From contig JANVCC010000018.1 in NCBI GenBank assembly GCA_025345505.1, forward strand, positions 56,377,656 to 56,441,655: DNA of 64,000 nucleotides. Direction: 5' to 3'. Each line of letters begins with the position of its first letter. Positions within the stretch are counted from its first letter, which is position 1. The notes beneath the pieces are model-generated. The model was not told the origin of the DNA. It ran no database searches and saw only the letters and a program-made list of their open reading frames with translations. The position numbers and the translations under genes are program-made. Source of the stretch: Todiramphus chloris collaris. Taxonomy: Eukaryota > Chordata > Aves > Coraciiformes > Alcedinidae. Below are positions 34,590 to 46,900 of the stretch, one piece after another.

Positions 34590-34799
34590 GAGGGTGGTGA
34601 AATAGGTTACCCAGAGGGTAATAGGTTACCCAGAGGGGTGGTAGAAGGGGGGTAGAAGCTGCATCCCTAGAAATATCCAAGGCCAGGCTGGATGGGGCTC
34701 TGAGCAGCCTGATCTAGTGGATGTCCCTGCTCAGTGCGGGGGGATTGGACTAGCTGACCTTCAAAAGTTCCTTCCAACCCAAAGCGTTCTATGATTCTA
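34590..34799 (+). mobile_element. CR1 LINE 3' end, short copy
   Basis: It contains GGCTGGATGGGGCTCTGAGC and CTTCAAAAGTTCCTTCCAAC, and it ends with the diagnostic CR1 tail CTATGATTCTA. A roughly 17-bp piece around GGTTACCCAGAGGG is duplicated inside it (34605-34640). It is strongly 5'-truncated. Confidence 0.92.
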
Positions 34800-35079
34800 C
34801 GAACTGAATCAGCTCAGAATGCATTGGCTTTATTTTATTCCCTCTTTGTACCTTTTTTACTGAAAACTGGTAAGCAGACTTCATGTATTTTTACTGATGC
34901 TTCGGGGGTGTCACTCAGCATGTGGCCAGAGGTTTGCTCCAAAGAACCACAGGCAGGCATGTTGTGTATTATCTGCTTACAGGAGTTTGCCCATGTCGGG
35001 TGAATCCAAGACTGTGCACAGACCTGCCGGAGCTGTGTAAGATCTCATTAGAAAAGTTCGGTCCTGACACTGGGGTTGC

Positions 35080-36038
35080 TGGGTTGAAAACTGTCTGGAG
35101 GGCCAAGCCCAGAGAGATGTGGTGAAGGGAGTTAAATGTAGTTGGTGACTGGTCACAAGTGGTGTTCCCTAGGGCTCAGTTTTGGGGTCAGTCTTGTTCA
35201 ATATCTTCATCAATTATCTGGAGGAGGGGATTGCACCCTCAGCAAGTTTGCAGATGACACCAAATTTAGCAGGAATGTTGATCTGCTTGAGGGTAGGAAG
35301 GCTCTGCAGAGGGATCTGGGCAGGTTGGATTGATGGGCTGAGGTCAATGGGATGAAGTTTAACAAGGCCAAGTGCTGGGTCCTGCACTTGGGTCACAACC
35401 ACCCCAGGCAATGCTACAGGCCTGGGGAGGAGTGGCTGGAAAGCTGCCTGGATGAAAAGGACCTAGGGCTGCTGAATGCCAGCCAGCTGAACATGAGCCA
35501 GCAGTGTGCCCAGGTGGCCAAGAAGTCAAATGGCATCCTGGCCTGCATCAGAAATGGCATGGCCAGCAGGAGGAAGGAATTGGCTATCCTCTGTGACTCG
35601 GACACTTGTGAGGCTGTACCTTAAGTAAGTACTGAGTTCAGTTTTTGGCACCACAGTACAAGGAAGACATTAAAGCGCCAGAGTGGTTTCAGAGAAGGGC
35701 AACCAAGCCAGCGAATGGCCTGGAGAACATCTTACAAGGAGCATCTGAGGGAGCTGAAGCTATTTAGTCTGGAGGAGGCTGAAGGGAGACCTTATTGCTC
35801 TCTACAACTCCCTGAAAGAAGGTTGTGGCACCCTAAGTGTCACTCTCCCAAGTAACAAGCAATAGGACGAGAGAACACGGGCTTAACTTGCACCAGAGGA
35901 GGTTTCGACTGGACATGAGGAGAGTGGTGACGCCTTGGAATGGGCTGCCCGGGGAAGGGGATGGAGTCACCACCCCTGGAGGCGTTCAAGGACACGGTCT
36001 AGGGGTCACAGTGATGTTGGGTGGACGGTTGGACCCGC
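35080..36038 (+). mobile_element. CR1 LINE, 3' third including RT remnant, truncated at its 3' end
   Basis: Near 35240 the translation reads [11 protein letters not shown], the RT active-site region (YADD-like with F). This is followed by the typical CR1 text CTGCAGAGGGATCTGGGCAG and a long 3' region with CTCCCTGAAAGAAGGTTGTG. The copy stops at about 36038, short of its normal tail, exactly where the HINT3 CpG-rich promoter begins. The open frame is broken. Confidence 0.88.
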
Positions 36039-36960
36039 CGCGGTCTGGGGCCGCTTCCCGCCGTGGCGCTGCTGACTCTGGGGCCGGGAGCGGGGCGGGG
36101 CTGCTCCCGCGGCCCGCGCGCGCCCCCTGGCGGCGCAGGAGGCCGGCGTGCGCGCGGGCCGCCGGCGTCACGCCATTGGGTGCTCGCGGCGAGGCACCGC
36201 CCCGGCCCCACACCCAGCCCCCTCCCCAGCGCCAACCGCCGGCAGGGGGCGGGGCGCGCCCGCCGGAGGGCGAGGGGCGGGGACCGGGACTGAAGCCGGG
36301 GCGAGGGCCGAGGCCATGGCGGGGGAAGAAGCTGCCGCCACTGCTGGCGCCGAGGGCAGAGAAGCCGGGCACGGCGGCAGCTACGACCGCAAGTGCGTGT
36401 TCTGTAGGATCGCCCGCCGGGAGGAGCCGGGTACGGCGCTGTTGCCGTGTGAGGTGGGTGAGGGCTCCCGGAAGACGGCGGCCTCCCGCCGTGCCCCACC
36501 GGCGGGGCTCCCGCGGCCTCTCCCGCCCTGCGGCGCTGCCCTTGCCCTCTGTCGCGGAGGTGCGGGGCGGGCCAGCTCCCCGCTGGCCGCGGAGGGGCTC
36601 TTGTTGGCCCGGGCAGGTGGTTGCTCGTTGCCGGTTTGTAACGAAGAGGGATTTGGGGGCTGCGGCCGCGCTGGTGCGAGAGCTTCTCTGCGGCTCCCGC
36701 TGCCCCAGCTGCGCGGCAGCGGCGCCTGCGGACCCGGCAGGGCTCCGTGGGAGGAGGAAAGGGCCGGGGGGGTTCTTTGGAGGGTGAAAGGTGCGACCCT
36801 GCAGTGGTGTGTTCGGCTCAGGGTGCCAGCCCTGCTCCAGAGCCCTCGGTGCTCGGGCTGCCAGGGCGCGGAGGGTGTCACTGTGGAAGACGCCGTGTGT
36901 TTGGGGTGGCTTGGAGAGTCCGCAGCTCTTTCATGGAGACGGGAGCGAAACATCGATGAG
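36039..36960 (+). promoter_or_regulatory. HINT3: CpG island, HINT3 promoter, exon 1 and start of intron 1
   Basis: There is a sharp rise in G+C and CpG compared with the flanks. The island covers about 280 bp before the HINT3 ATG and about 500 bp after it, with many GC boxes (GGGCGGGG, GGGGCGGGG). No TATA box is evident. Confidence 0.85.
36316..36453 (+). CDS. HINT3: HINT3 exon 1 (coding part)
   Basis: 46 codons, from [20 protein letters not shown] to the end [20 protein letters not shown]. The donor is GAG|GTGGGT. The Ala/Gly-rich N-terminus is poorly conserved in the family. Confidence 0.94.
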
Positions 36961-39900
36961 AAGAGAGTATCTTGCCGTCCTTAAATGTTGGCCCAACAGC
37001 TAGGAACCTTAAAGGTGACACCGAAGAATTCTGACTGCAGAAAGTCACCTTAGAACATAAATCGTGCTTGCAAGTCTTCCTGTAGGCTGCTCCAAAAATC
37101 AAAAGATTTTTTTGCTATTTACTTCAAATATGGTGTTAAGTATCACACCGATAATGGGAAGATGGACTTTGTTACCTGCTTTTTGCCAGTATCCTCATCC
37201 TAATCAATTTAATGTGTTTGTATCATTTTTTAGTATGAAGATCTTGTTTGCTTTAAAGATATCAAACCTGGTGCCCTCCACCACTATCTGGTGGTGCCAG
37301 TAGAGCATCTGGGAAACTGCAAAACACTGAAGACAGAACACATACCTCTAGGTAAGTCTGTAAATGTGTGTTCAACCTAAAGGAAAATAATTTCATACAG
37401 CCGTAAATACTGCGCTGTCAAGTAAATTACACCTTTGAGCACCATTTGGTTTTTAACACAGAAATAGTGAGTGTAGGTAGGGGACTTAATCTTCCTGTGA
37501 ACTTCCATGTGATATTCTAGAATAGCACTTTTTTGTTGTTGTTGTGCATTTCTAGAAAAACGGTGCACTATTGTGTGAAATCTCTTGTGTGTGCATGGAG
37601 TATGGATGCCTCTGCACTTTTCTGGAACTGCAGCTTTGTTTTTAAAGCATTTATGTGCCACTTCATTATGTTTCCTTAGATACACATGCAATTTTAAATT
37701 ATATGAAAAATCGTAGAATTTTATAAAATGTATATTTAAAAACAAGTGCTACATTATTTTTCAGAAAAAAAAGAAGGGAGAGAGAGAGATGAAAGAGGTA
37801 AATCGTGTTCCAATAAGCTTCAATAATTTTTGAAAAAATCAAATTCTAAAATACCAAAGCTATGATTTTATTTTTGCTAGGCTTTTTTTTTTTTCCTCTT
37901 TCTTTAGAAAACTCTGTCCTGCCACTTGTTTCACAAGAAACGCCTAGGGTGTTGAGTAACAGAAGGAACTGCAGCCATACATGCGTGAAGCCATACGTGC
38001 ACCTTAGGGAAATTTACAGGTGATGCAAGAAATGTTATAATTGTGCGTTGCAAATCTTGCATCACTGTATTTCTCTTCTAAATGTAGGGTTGTTTTCTCC
38101 AGAAACAACTTCTGTATGTCTTTGGCTTTGAGACAATTCCTTAGACTTTTGCCTTGAGTTTCGGTATTATGGTTGCTGCTTTCCTTGGTGATACAGTAAT
38201 GAAACTTTGTCCTAGTGGGAAGTAGAATTGACAGTTCTATTTTATTTTAATTTGGTACCATCTCTGAAACTTTCTTACTTATGCCAAGCTGCAGAGGACC
38301 TAGAGATCAAAGTCCTGTAGCTGTGTAGAGATACGACACTGGAATTAGTGTAAACGTCATCATTCTGACCAGTCAGTACTGTTTTATTTTGTAAGGTGTG
38401 CTGATAGCATGGCTTTGGCCAAAGTTCTTAGAATAATACCACACTTAAAAGCATCACTAGTGTGGAAATTGGTAACAGTGGCGATTTTCATGCCAGTCAC
38501 TGCACAACACTGTCCTGACAATCTGTGTTTGGTTAGGAGTAGTTCTGTTATTTATACTTTGAAAGAAAACATGTTTGTGATACCAGTGTAATCAGTCTGC
38601 TGAAGTTAGTATCCTGAACAGTACCTTTTTAAAATTATTTGATGACATGTGTTGTGTATGTGTTGTGTAAAACTTAAACACTAAGTGAAATTTATTTGTG
38701 TTTAATAGTGAAGAGAATGATGGAAGTTGGAAAAGCTGTCCTGCAGACAAATAATTTTAGTGACTTGAATGATATAAGGTATGTAATGGAAACCTGTGTT
38801 TCCTGAGCGTATTTTTTTACGTTTCAGAATGCAATTACATAGAGATGGTGGCAACAACTACAGTATGATTTATTGAAGAAATTGGGTCTGAGTTGACTTA
38901 CCGCATGACTTCTCGAGTGGAATTTGTTGGCATTGAATATAAACTCTTTTTTTCTGATGGGTTTCCAGTGCAGATTACACTCCAATTCCGAGAGTCTTTC
39001 TTGACCACAGCTTGGGATAGGGAAGGCACTTCAAACTGTTCATCTAAAAGGCTGTTTTTTAATTGCATGCTGAAAATATGCTCTAAATCCTAGATTCCAG
39101 AAGAGAGGTGAACTTTGTCCTGTGCACTGTGTTGTGATTCAGTAATACCGACATTCATTTGATTTCAGTGGTGCACCCTTTAATTTGAGACAGTGCCTTT
39201 GACAGCCAAAGTAAATTGTAACTTTAAATAGTGTATAGGGAGCTGGGCCTTTGTGATTAAAAAAGATATCAACTACATTCATCTAGTGACAGTTGGCTTT
39301 CCAGCTGAAAACTAGATACAATACATTTTATTGTATCAACCCTCCTTTTTTAACAAAATGTATCTTAAGTACAGAGATGTGAAGGAGGAAGTTCATGGGC
39401 TTTTGAAAAGGTTTCCCAAGTGCATAATGAAAGGAACAGGCTTATTTTTGTTCCTGCCTTTATGAACAAGGAAAGTGTGGTAAGTCGAGTTGTTAATTCG
39501 GTTGATCATGCTAAATAACTTGTGATGTTTTAGTTCTTCCTGAATTAACATCACCAGTATTCTTTCACTTGTTTTCCTTTTCTAAAGAATGGGTTTTCAC
39601 TGGCCTCCGTTCTGCTCAATATCCCACTTGCATCTTCACGTCCTGGCCCCAGCCAGTCAGCTAGGATTCTTATCCAGACTCTATTACAGAATCAATTCCT
39701 ACTGGTTTATCACAGTAAGTATAATGCAGATGATTTTTTTGGTAGGTTTTCTATTGCAGGCTAAAAATGAGATGTCTTTCTAACATTTTAACTATGTCCA
39801 AAAGTTCCTTGAGCAATTATCTTTGCTATTACTCTAATGATTAATCACGTATATTTTGCATTAACTATTTGAGAAAATGTAATGTTAAAAAACCTTAATG

Positions 39901-41715
39901 TTTATGCTTATTAAGGAAGCACCAATAACTTTTCACAGCAAAAAATACAGTACTTATGGATCTAATGTGTAGCTTAGGTTAATGTACTTTTGAGGACACT
40001 TTTAAAGTATTTGTTCTTTAACTTTAAAGGGTGTATTAAAATGTGATGCACTATATTGTATATACGCCGGTTCATCCAATTTAGCTGAAAATCATGTCCA
40101 CCTAATGGTTGCTTTTAGCAGGTCACACAGCTTTTCTCATCTTGTATTTTTTGACTAAAACAAGTTTCTACTTTATAAAAACACTGTTTGTGCTGATTTA
40201 TGTCAGGAGAGATAAGCAACGAAACTGAACTGGCACTGACTAAATCACTGTTGGAAAATCTCTCTCTCTCTTGAACCAAAGTTTATTCTTTCTGCTTTAA
40301 CGCAGCAAAGAACCTGTCCTTGCCTTGTAGCTGCAGCACCCTGGTGTCATTGCACAGCCCCAAAGCAAAAATGCTGGAAAAGGTCTGTCTCAACTAAAGA
40401 ATACAGACAGCCTCTTACTTCAAAAGGAAATAAACTTCTGCTTCTTCATAGTGGTGCCTTGCTGGAGAGCTCACCTAGCTTGAAAAAAGTAGACGTGGCT
40501 CTGCTGTATTGCAGCACATCATGCAGATATCTGGCCCTCAAATATAGCCATGTAGTGTGAGTGCTTCCTGTCTTGGATTAGCTCAGGCAGATCTGTACCA
40601 AGTTTGAATGCACTTCAAAAGATATTTTGCCTTGTTGTCAAGTTGGAAAATGTTCCTTAGTTGGTTTTGGGTTTTTTTTTAATGATAATGGCTTGAATGT
40701 GATAGTTGTTTCAGAATGCAAAACAAGATTCAGATAACTTCATTTTTAGTTGCTCCATGCTTTATCTAGCTCTATTTGCAATTAAACTGTGAGAGCTACT
40801 GAACTCCTGTTAAGTTGTTCCTAGCCTAAGTAACAGATTGCACAGTTACTGTGTGTGTTTACAACATGCCAGACTTAAGCTTTTCACCATTTAACATGGT
40901 TCCTTTGGTGATCTTAACGAAACCTCAAGCACTAGCTCAAAATAAAAGATTAATTCAGTGGGACTGGCAAAGAAAGTCTGACCATAAACTGAGTTGTTTC
41001 CGAAGTGCCCAAGTTATCCTCCATGTGCCCAATCTGGCCTGCTAGAACAGTGCTGGCAGTCTTTCTCCTGCCCTTCCTGCACCCTTCTGAAGGCTGTGTG
41101 GGTTGGTGCTCTTACAAATACAAAATACAGGTGTCCCAGTTATGTGCTAGATGCATAAATAGCTATATGATGAGAAAAGTTATGTGTAAGCATAGTGACA
41201 TAACCGAAGGATGGATGTATATCCTGTGATCTGAACCACACAGGTGAATGCACTCCATCCCTCAGTGATGTGTGTGGCTGGTGTGTGGCTGTTTGGGTGA
41301 TCAGAGGCCACAACACACCATTCAGGAGCATCTCCCAGAGAATTTTAGGTTTCACAAGTTGGTTGTTCTGAGCACTGCTGTCTTCTGAGGTCGTTCAACC
41401 CATGCTGCTTTATCTGCTATTTATTTGCTCAAACATCCTCTGACTTTCATAGGTTCTGTTTCCCTTTCTGACCACCTAATGGGTGTTTGATGGAAAACAG
41501 TGGAGTCTGCGGTTTAAAGCAAGCATTGTCTTCTGCTTCTGTTGTATGCTGTGTCTGTAAAAATGAGAAGTAAATGCTCTGTCAGTGTCACTTAGTATTT
41601 TAAAAAGGGAATTTTCAGGAAACTGAAGGTCCATGGTGTAGTTAATGCCTTGCTTTCTCTTTCATAGGCTGAGCAACTGATTGAGCGACTGCAGACTCAG
41701 AATGCTGCCAGTTGA
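36316..41715 (+). CDS. HINT3: HINT3 (histidine triad nucleotide-binding protein 3), complete
   Basis: Five coding exons join in frame to give 166 residues (human has 182, with a longer N-terminus): 36316-36453, 37234-37351, 38709-38778, 39588-39714 and 41668-41715. The start ATG has a strong context (GAGGCCATGG). Key features are CVFCRIA (putative zinc Cys pair, HIT-family start), [17 protein letters not shown], and the catalytic triad motif HLHLHVL in exon 4, whose central His is the nucleophile in this family. HIT enzymes of this branch hydrolyse nucleoside phosphoramidates and aminoacyl-adenylates. The C-terminus, [15 protein letters not shown], is longer than the human ending EKLRT. All splice sites are GT..AG. 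Confidence 0.96.
37234..37351 (+). CDS. HINT3: HINT3 exon 2
   Basis: A 118-nt exon after ATCATTTTTTAG. It encodes [20 protein letters not shown], continues to [11 protein letters not shown], and ends one base into a Val codon (G|GTAAGT). Confidence 0.95.
38709..38778 (+). CDS. HINT3: HINT3 exon 3
   Basis: A 70-nt exon after GTTTAATAG. It encodes [20 protein letters not shown] then DI, and ends two bases into an Arg codon (AG|GTATGT). Confidence 0.95.
39588..39714 (+). CDS. HINT3: HINT3 exon 4, histidine triad
   Basis: A 127-nt exon. It encodes [20 protein letters not shown] and ends [10 protein letters not shown]. It contains the HxHxH catalytic motif. Human has [20 protein letters not shown]. 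The donor is ACA|GTAAGT. Confidence 0.97.
41668..41715 (+). CDS. HINT3: HINT3 exon 5 with stop
   Basis: A 48-nt exon after CTCTTTCATAG. It encodes [15 protein letters not shown] and TGA (41713-41715). The start is close to the human ADHLIEKL. Confidence 0.9.
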   Translation, partial: AEQLIERLQTQNAAS

Positions 41716-43378
41716 AAGCACTCCTAAGCCTCGTGTTGCTCGCCAGTTTTGTTCTTTGTCTTTGACCTCTGGTTTAAGGTTGCACATTTTGATGTTGCCA
41801 ATAATATACCGGGATAAAAAAAGCTTTAGTTCCTTATGAGGAAATACACACAGAATTTGTAGCTGCCAACTTAATTCTCCCATTTGGATACTTGAGTCTG
41901 TATACTTCTCTGACAATAAGGTGATGTATTTTAATTCTAATTTTATATATGTACATATACATGCATATGCGCACCTGCAGAGAACTTTCCCTAGTAAAAG
42001 GCAGGGTATAGCAGCAGAATGTATTGCAGTTGAGGCAACAAGTGGCTACTGACAGCATGTATGTGGCACCAAAGGAAATACCTTTTGCAGAATTAAGTTT
42101 TTATTTTAAAGATGCGTTGTTCTGGGATTGCAAGTAACATGAAAACATTTAAGTTTCCATCTGTATTAGTATGATACTTACGCCTGGTTATTAGTAGGTA
42201 ATAATTGCTGAAATTACATGACTAACTTTCAGGTGCTAAACCACTTTAATGTATTACCTCTCCTATTTGCATGACAACGACATGGTTAATACAATAGGTG
42301 CCCAAGATGTACTAATGTTATGTAACATAGAATATAGTTCAAATGTATGTGTAAGTGGTTGTATGTTGGATTTAAAGATTGTTTTCCCCTTATGTGCACA
42401 ATATTTTAAATTAGTTACTGTATGTTTACAAAAACATGAAGAGTTGAAAGGAATTAATTTAATGTATCGTTTTTCTGCATGATGGTAGAAAAAACCCCAA
42501 ATATTCAGATGGTCTGATATTGTTCTCACTGGAAGTCCCTTGGAGATTACTAATGCCTTGGCTTAAAATTGATTTCTAAATGAAGTCATAAGAGCAACCG
42601 GTTTTAGTGCAGTGATTATGTGGCAGGCTTGCATAATACCAATGTGATTTGAATTTGGGATAGCAGGGACTCAGCCCAAAATTGGAACATGTTGGGTTGC
42701 TTAAGGAACCTGCTGAACATTTGCCTTTGCTGTACAACTCAGCAGTAATCCAGTGCTGTTTTTCAGTACCATATTAAGGCAGACTGCTTGGAAGGCTAAA
42801 CCTCCAGACAACACAGAGTGGGTTTTCTCTGTTCAAAGCGTGTCCCTTGGTGCCAAACTAATCAGGACTCCTTAGCTGATGCATCTAGATGCAGCTGAGG
42901 TGGTGATGGTCTGTTGCACCTGCAAGTGTCCCTGAATGTAATCTTCTCAGTGTTTTCCACTGATCCAGAACCCCTTGCCTTAGTGGTACCACGTATTGTA
43001 ATACTCTTACAGTAAACTATTCAGAAAGTTCACACTGTTCTGAAGAACAATGTTTTCTACCCTGTAGAGTTTACACCTCCTTTTTCTCTAAGACCTCGTT
43101 CCCAATGTCTTGTTATTCTTTTTAGTGGGCACTCACATGTCATTTGTAGCCCCATAGGGTCTTAATTCATAACATTAGATAGGAAGAGTTTGAATTAAAG
43201 CCACTGAATTTTGACAGCTACTGTGCAATAGATGAGGAGGTTTGAGCTGACTCCTAGCTTTTTGAAATATCTGAACATTAAAATCTTTCAAGAGTTAATA
43301 TATGTTCTGGTTTGTAATTAATTTATGTAACTGTACTTGACTGTGACATGAACTATTGTGAAAAAGGATTAATAAAAA
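41716..43378 (+). other. HINT3: HINT3 3' UTR (probable)
   Basis: AT-rich non-coding DNA. It probably ends at the AATAAA at 43371-43376, which is followed by an A-run. Shorter forms are possible. Confidence 0.55.
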
Positions 43379-43439
43379 AAAAAAACCACAACAGAATAAA
43401 TGCTAATCTTGGAATGATCTTTACTGCAGTGGAATAGTT

Positions 43440-43945
43440 GACTGTGGAGGTTCACCCTGGATAGCCCTTTGCTCACTCTTCACCCTTGACCCCAGCAGTA
43501 CAGGCGAGAGAAGAGGAATAGCAAAAGTGAGAAAACTCACGGGTTGAGATAAAGACAGTTTTATAAATGAAGGAAAGAGGAAGAAAGAAACCCAAGGTAG
43601 GTGAAGCAAAGGCAATCACTCATTACCTCCCACAAGCAGGCCAGAAACAATGGCTGATCCCCCCTCACCCCACAAAATCCCACCTCTCCTCAGCTTTTAT
43701 TGTCGAGCATGACATTAAATGGCAGGGAATATACCCTCTGGTCAGTTTGTACCAGGTGTGCAGGTTATGCTGCTTCCCAGCTACTTGCCCACTGGTGGGG
43801 CAGAGCAGGAAAAGAGAAGACCTTGATGCTGCACAAGCACTGCTCCGCAATTGCCAGAACACTGGTGTGTTTTCAGCAGTTTTAGTCACAAATGGGCATG
43901 TTGCAGACTGCTCTGAAGAGAGTTTATCTCCATCCCACCCAGACT
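43440..43945 (-). mobile_element. Solo LTR, avian ERVL-type, minus strand
   Basis: Read on the minus strand it begins TCTGGGTGGGATGGAGATAA. It contains GAGGGTATATTCCCTGCCAT and AAAACTGTCTTTATCTCAAC CCGTGAGTTTT, and it closes with GTTCACC-like text, an ERVL LTR order like that of the copy at 7690. The borders are good to a few bases; no clean target duplication was found. The open frame across it at 43567-43947 is not a gene. Confidence 0.7.
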
Positions 43946-46900
43946 GAGTACATTGTCAAATGTGCACAGAAGCACAAAGGTCAACTCTTATGGTCCCACT
44001 AATGACGGTAAGACTGGAAAGGTAAAAATCAGTATAACCATCTGGCTTCCAAACTTCTGCTGATGAGCAAGATGGGGAATTCAACTTATCTCTGCCTCAA
44101 ACCAGCTTAAACAACAAAGCATTAAATGGCCACAGTAATTACTGAGATGAATGCTCAGTACCTCATTAGTGTTTTCAGCATAGAACTGTGTTCCATTTTC
44201 CTTCTGTATTGACAAGCATTCTTGGACTCGGCAGATAATTTTTTTAATTAGATGAAGAAATACTATCCGAAAAGCCTATCCAAATACTTCTAAGTATCTT
44301 TCAGAATTAGAGGCTACGCCCCCTGGAAGAGGCAGTGGGCAGACCCCATTAACTATGTCATCCTCTTCTACAGCAGCATGGCAGCATCATTTTAAAACAC
44401 CATAGAGCTTTCCAGTGAGCAATAATCAATACAAATGAACTCAGCAGTTTTACTCTCCAAGAGACTGGAGAAGCAAAGGGAAGTTGTTTAGCCACTGCCC
44501 CTGGCTCTGTTCTCTGATCCAGTATTAGCAGTCCTGAGAAAAGCTGCTTTTTTGACTACATGTTTAGGAATGACAAAGCTTTATTTGTACTCTTTTGCTC
44601 AAGTGTTTTACATAAACTCCAAACCTAATGCAAACCCAGTGAGCAACACTTTTATGATCAAGTCCTATCTGCCCCTTCTTGAAGGGATTGAACAGATACT
44701 CATACAATGCTGTTAAATGTAGAACAAAAAAAGAGAAAGGTTGTGCTTTGACTAATAACATAATTTTCAATATGATTAAATTGGTAATAGCTTCTCAAGC
44801 TATTCTGAAGTCTTCCTAAGTGTGAGTAAGTAAAAGCATAAAACCAGGAGCAAACTAGTGAAAATCGTATTTGAAATTTGACAAACTTGGAAACAACGAA
44901 GTGCTGCATAAAAACCAACTTGCTGTCATGTCAAACCGATGTGCAACGTTCATTGAAGTGGTGAAAGTGCTTTCAGTGTTTGGCAAAACAAAACACAGAT
45001 AATCCCTATACAATGTACAGTCCAAAAGAGATGCAGAATTTACAGGAAGAAGAAGAAAGGCCACTCTGGATCTTGCCACAAAAAAGGGAAGTTTAGGAGA
45101 GGTTTGAAGAGCTAAAAGTTAGTAGGTCAAGAACACCTTTTAGAAGGTCCAAGTTTACTTACTACTCCAAATAACCTGTAATACAGAAAAACCTTACACC
45201 CTACAATTTTTGTAAAAATAATTTAATAAGCTCTCATCCATTTATCCTAATGGGAGTCCATTGCAAAAATTGCCTCCTGAAGAGTTGAAATTCCTCTTCA
45301 ATCCATAGATGCTAATCAAATCTCCGTATCGCGGGTGAGGAAGCAGAATTTTGTAAAACTTGTAAAGTAGTAGCTACATTGAGTCATGTGCATTAGATGT
45401 GATGCACTCCTGACTGTACGGGCTTCAGGAGGAAATTTTTATTATGGAGTGTACTGGTGGACAAGCTGACCAGTCGTTTCATCTATCTTTTAGACTTCAT
45501 TTGAAATACTGTCTGGTACCAGAAGCGGGAGATTGGATTTATCAGCCTACGTGCTGACCCAGTTTGGCAGCTTGATGTTGATGTCCATTGCATGGGCACG
45601 TAGGTTTCAGACACTCTTTAGCCAATGGTCATCTAAAGCTGGAAGGTAAGAAAAATTGCCCTATAATTGTTTTTTCAAAAGCCACCCCTCTATTAATAAT
45701 TTTTTTTCTATAATAATTGTTGGTTATATTCAAAATATAATGATAGGGCAGGTTTTTTATAGTCGCTTACAAAGGTGGGCAGGACTATTTTATTAGGGCT
45801 TACTCTGCTTCTGTCTGTTTTGATCAGAGGCATGCTTAAAGCTCTTGGAGATGTACTCAAATGATATTTAAACCAACCAGCATCAGGAGAGAGAGCAGCA
45901 GAGGCCATGGCAAGCATCTAACACTAATTACTTACATGGAGTGGAAACCTCGATTCCTGACATTTAACTGTCTGAGCCAGCCTTAATTAAAGAACTAGTA
46001 AATTTACATGAGCTGGCCTTGCATCTTAGGGTGTTCAGGCCACATACTGCCTCCACTGTATGCCTTTTATACAGTGCCTAGTAATGTACTGTTTTTCCTG
46101 ACACTATCATTCTGTTAGCTGGCGACACTTGAACCACCTGATACTGCTTCCTGCAAGCCATGAACCAGTGCTACAGCAGCATTTCAGAATTGTTAGAGCA
46201 GACTGCATTCCATAGCTGTATTTTAAAAAGCTTGTTGAGTTTATAAATCAAATATATGTACAGGCTTTATCCAATGGGAGCTGCAACCCACTGTGGTGTG
46301 CTCTTGTCATTTTGGCAAGAAATGCTTTTCCCTCAAAAAACGCAGTACATTTAAAATGCGTCAAGATCACAAACTATATGTCTTGTTTTCAGCTGCAAGA
46401 CCTAGATTTGTTTACAAAGAAGGAGTAGGTTTGAAAACGAAGCGAGCACAGACCAGCAGTGCCTGGTGCAGCACATATTCCCCAGTGTCCAACATGGTGA
46501 AATGATGTGATTTAAACCCACCTGTTGTTTCCCCCTCCATGCTCTACCTGCATCAAACTTCCCTGTCCCCCAGATGCACTTATTTCAGCACATCTATTTC
46601 TTCTTTTTTTTTTTTCCTATTTTCACTGTCTTTTCACTAGGAAAAGGAGGCAGAGAGATAATAACATCCATATTTTTATTTGCTCAGTCAAAAGGCTTAT
46701 TGTGATGCAAATCCCCATTGGATGAAAATGTCAGAACAAAAGAACATTCCTCTAGGCTCTTTGCAAAAAAGGTCTTTTTTATAAATAGCATAAACTATCA
46801 CATTTATCAAGATCATAATTTATATTAAATTTCAATATCCTTTTGAGGCAAGCGAATATCTTATTTTAAAGACCCATCAAAGTAGTTAACACCACATAAA

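Larger units (their letters stand above)
30971..36038. other. NCOA7-HINT3 intergenic DNA
   Basis: AT-rich DNA with the LTR-like piece (33370-33715) and two CR1 fragments (34590-34799, 35080-36038). A C11/A9 homopolymer junction lies near 32800-32819. No gene is recognised. Confidence 0.65.

Noticed and set aside
35142-35624. Frames reading FADDTK and related RT text
   Set aside because: Part of a broken CR1 LINE, not a host gene.
36381-36953. 190-codon minus frame and overlapping frames in the HINT3 CpG island
   Set aside because: GC-rich DNA lacks stops; only the HINT3 frame has homology.
43567-43947. 126-codon + frame
   Set aside because: Lies antisense inside a minus-strand LTR.
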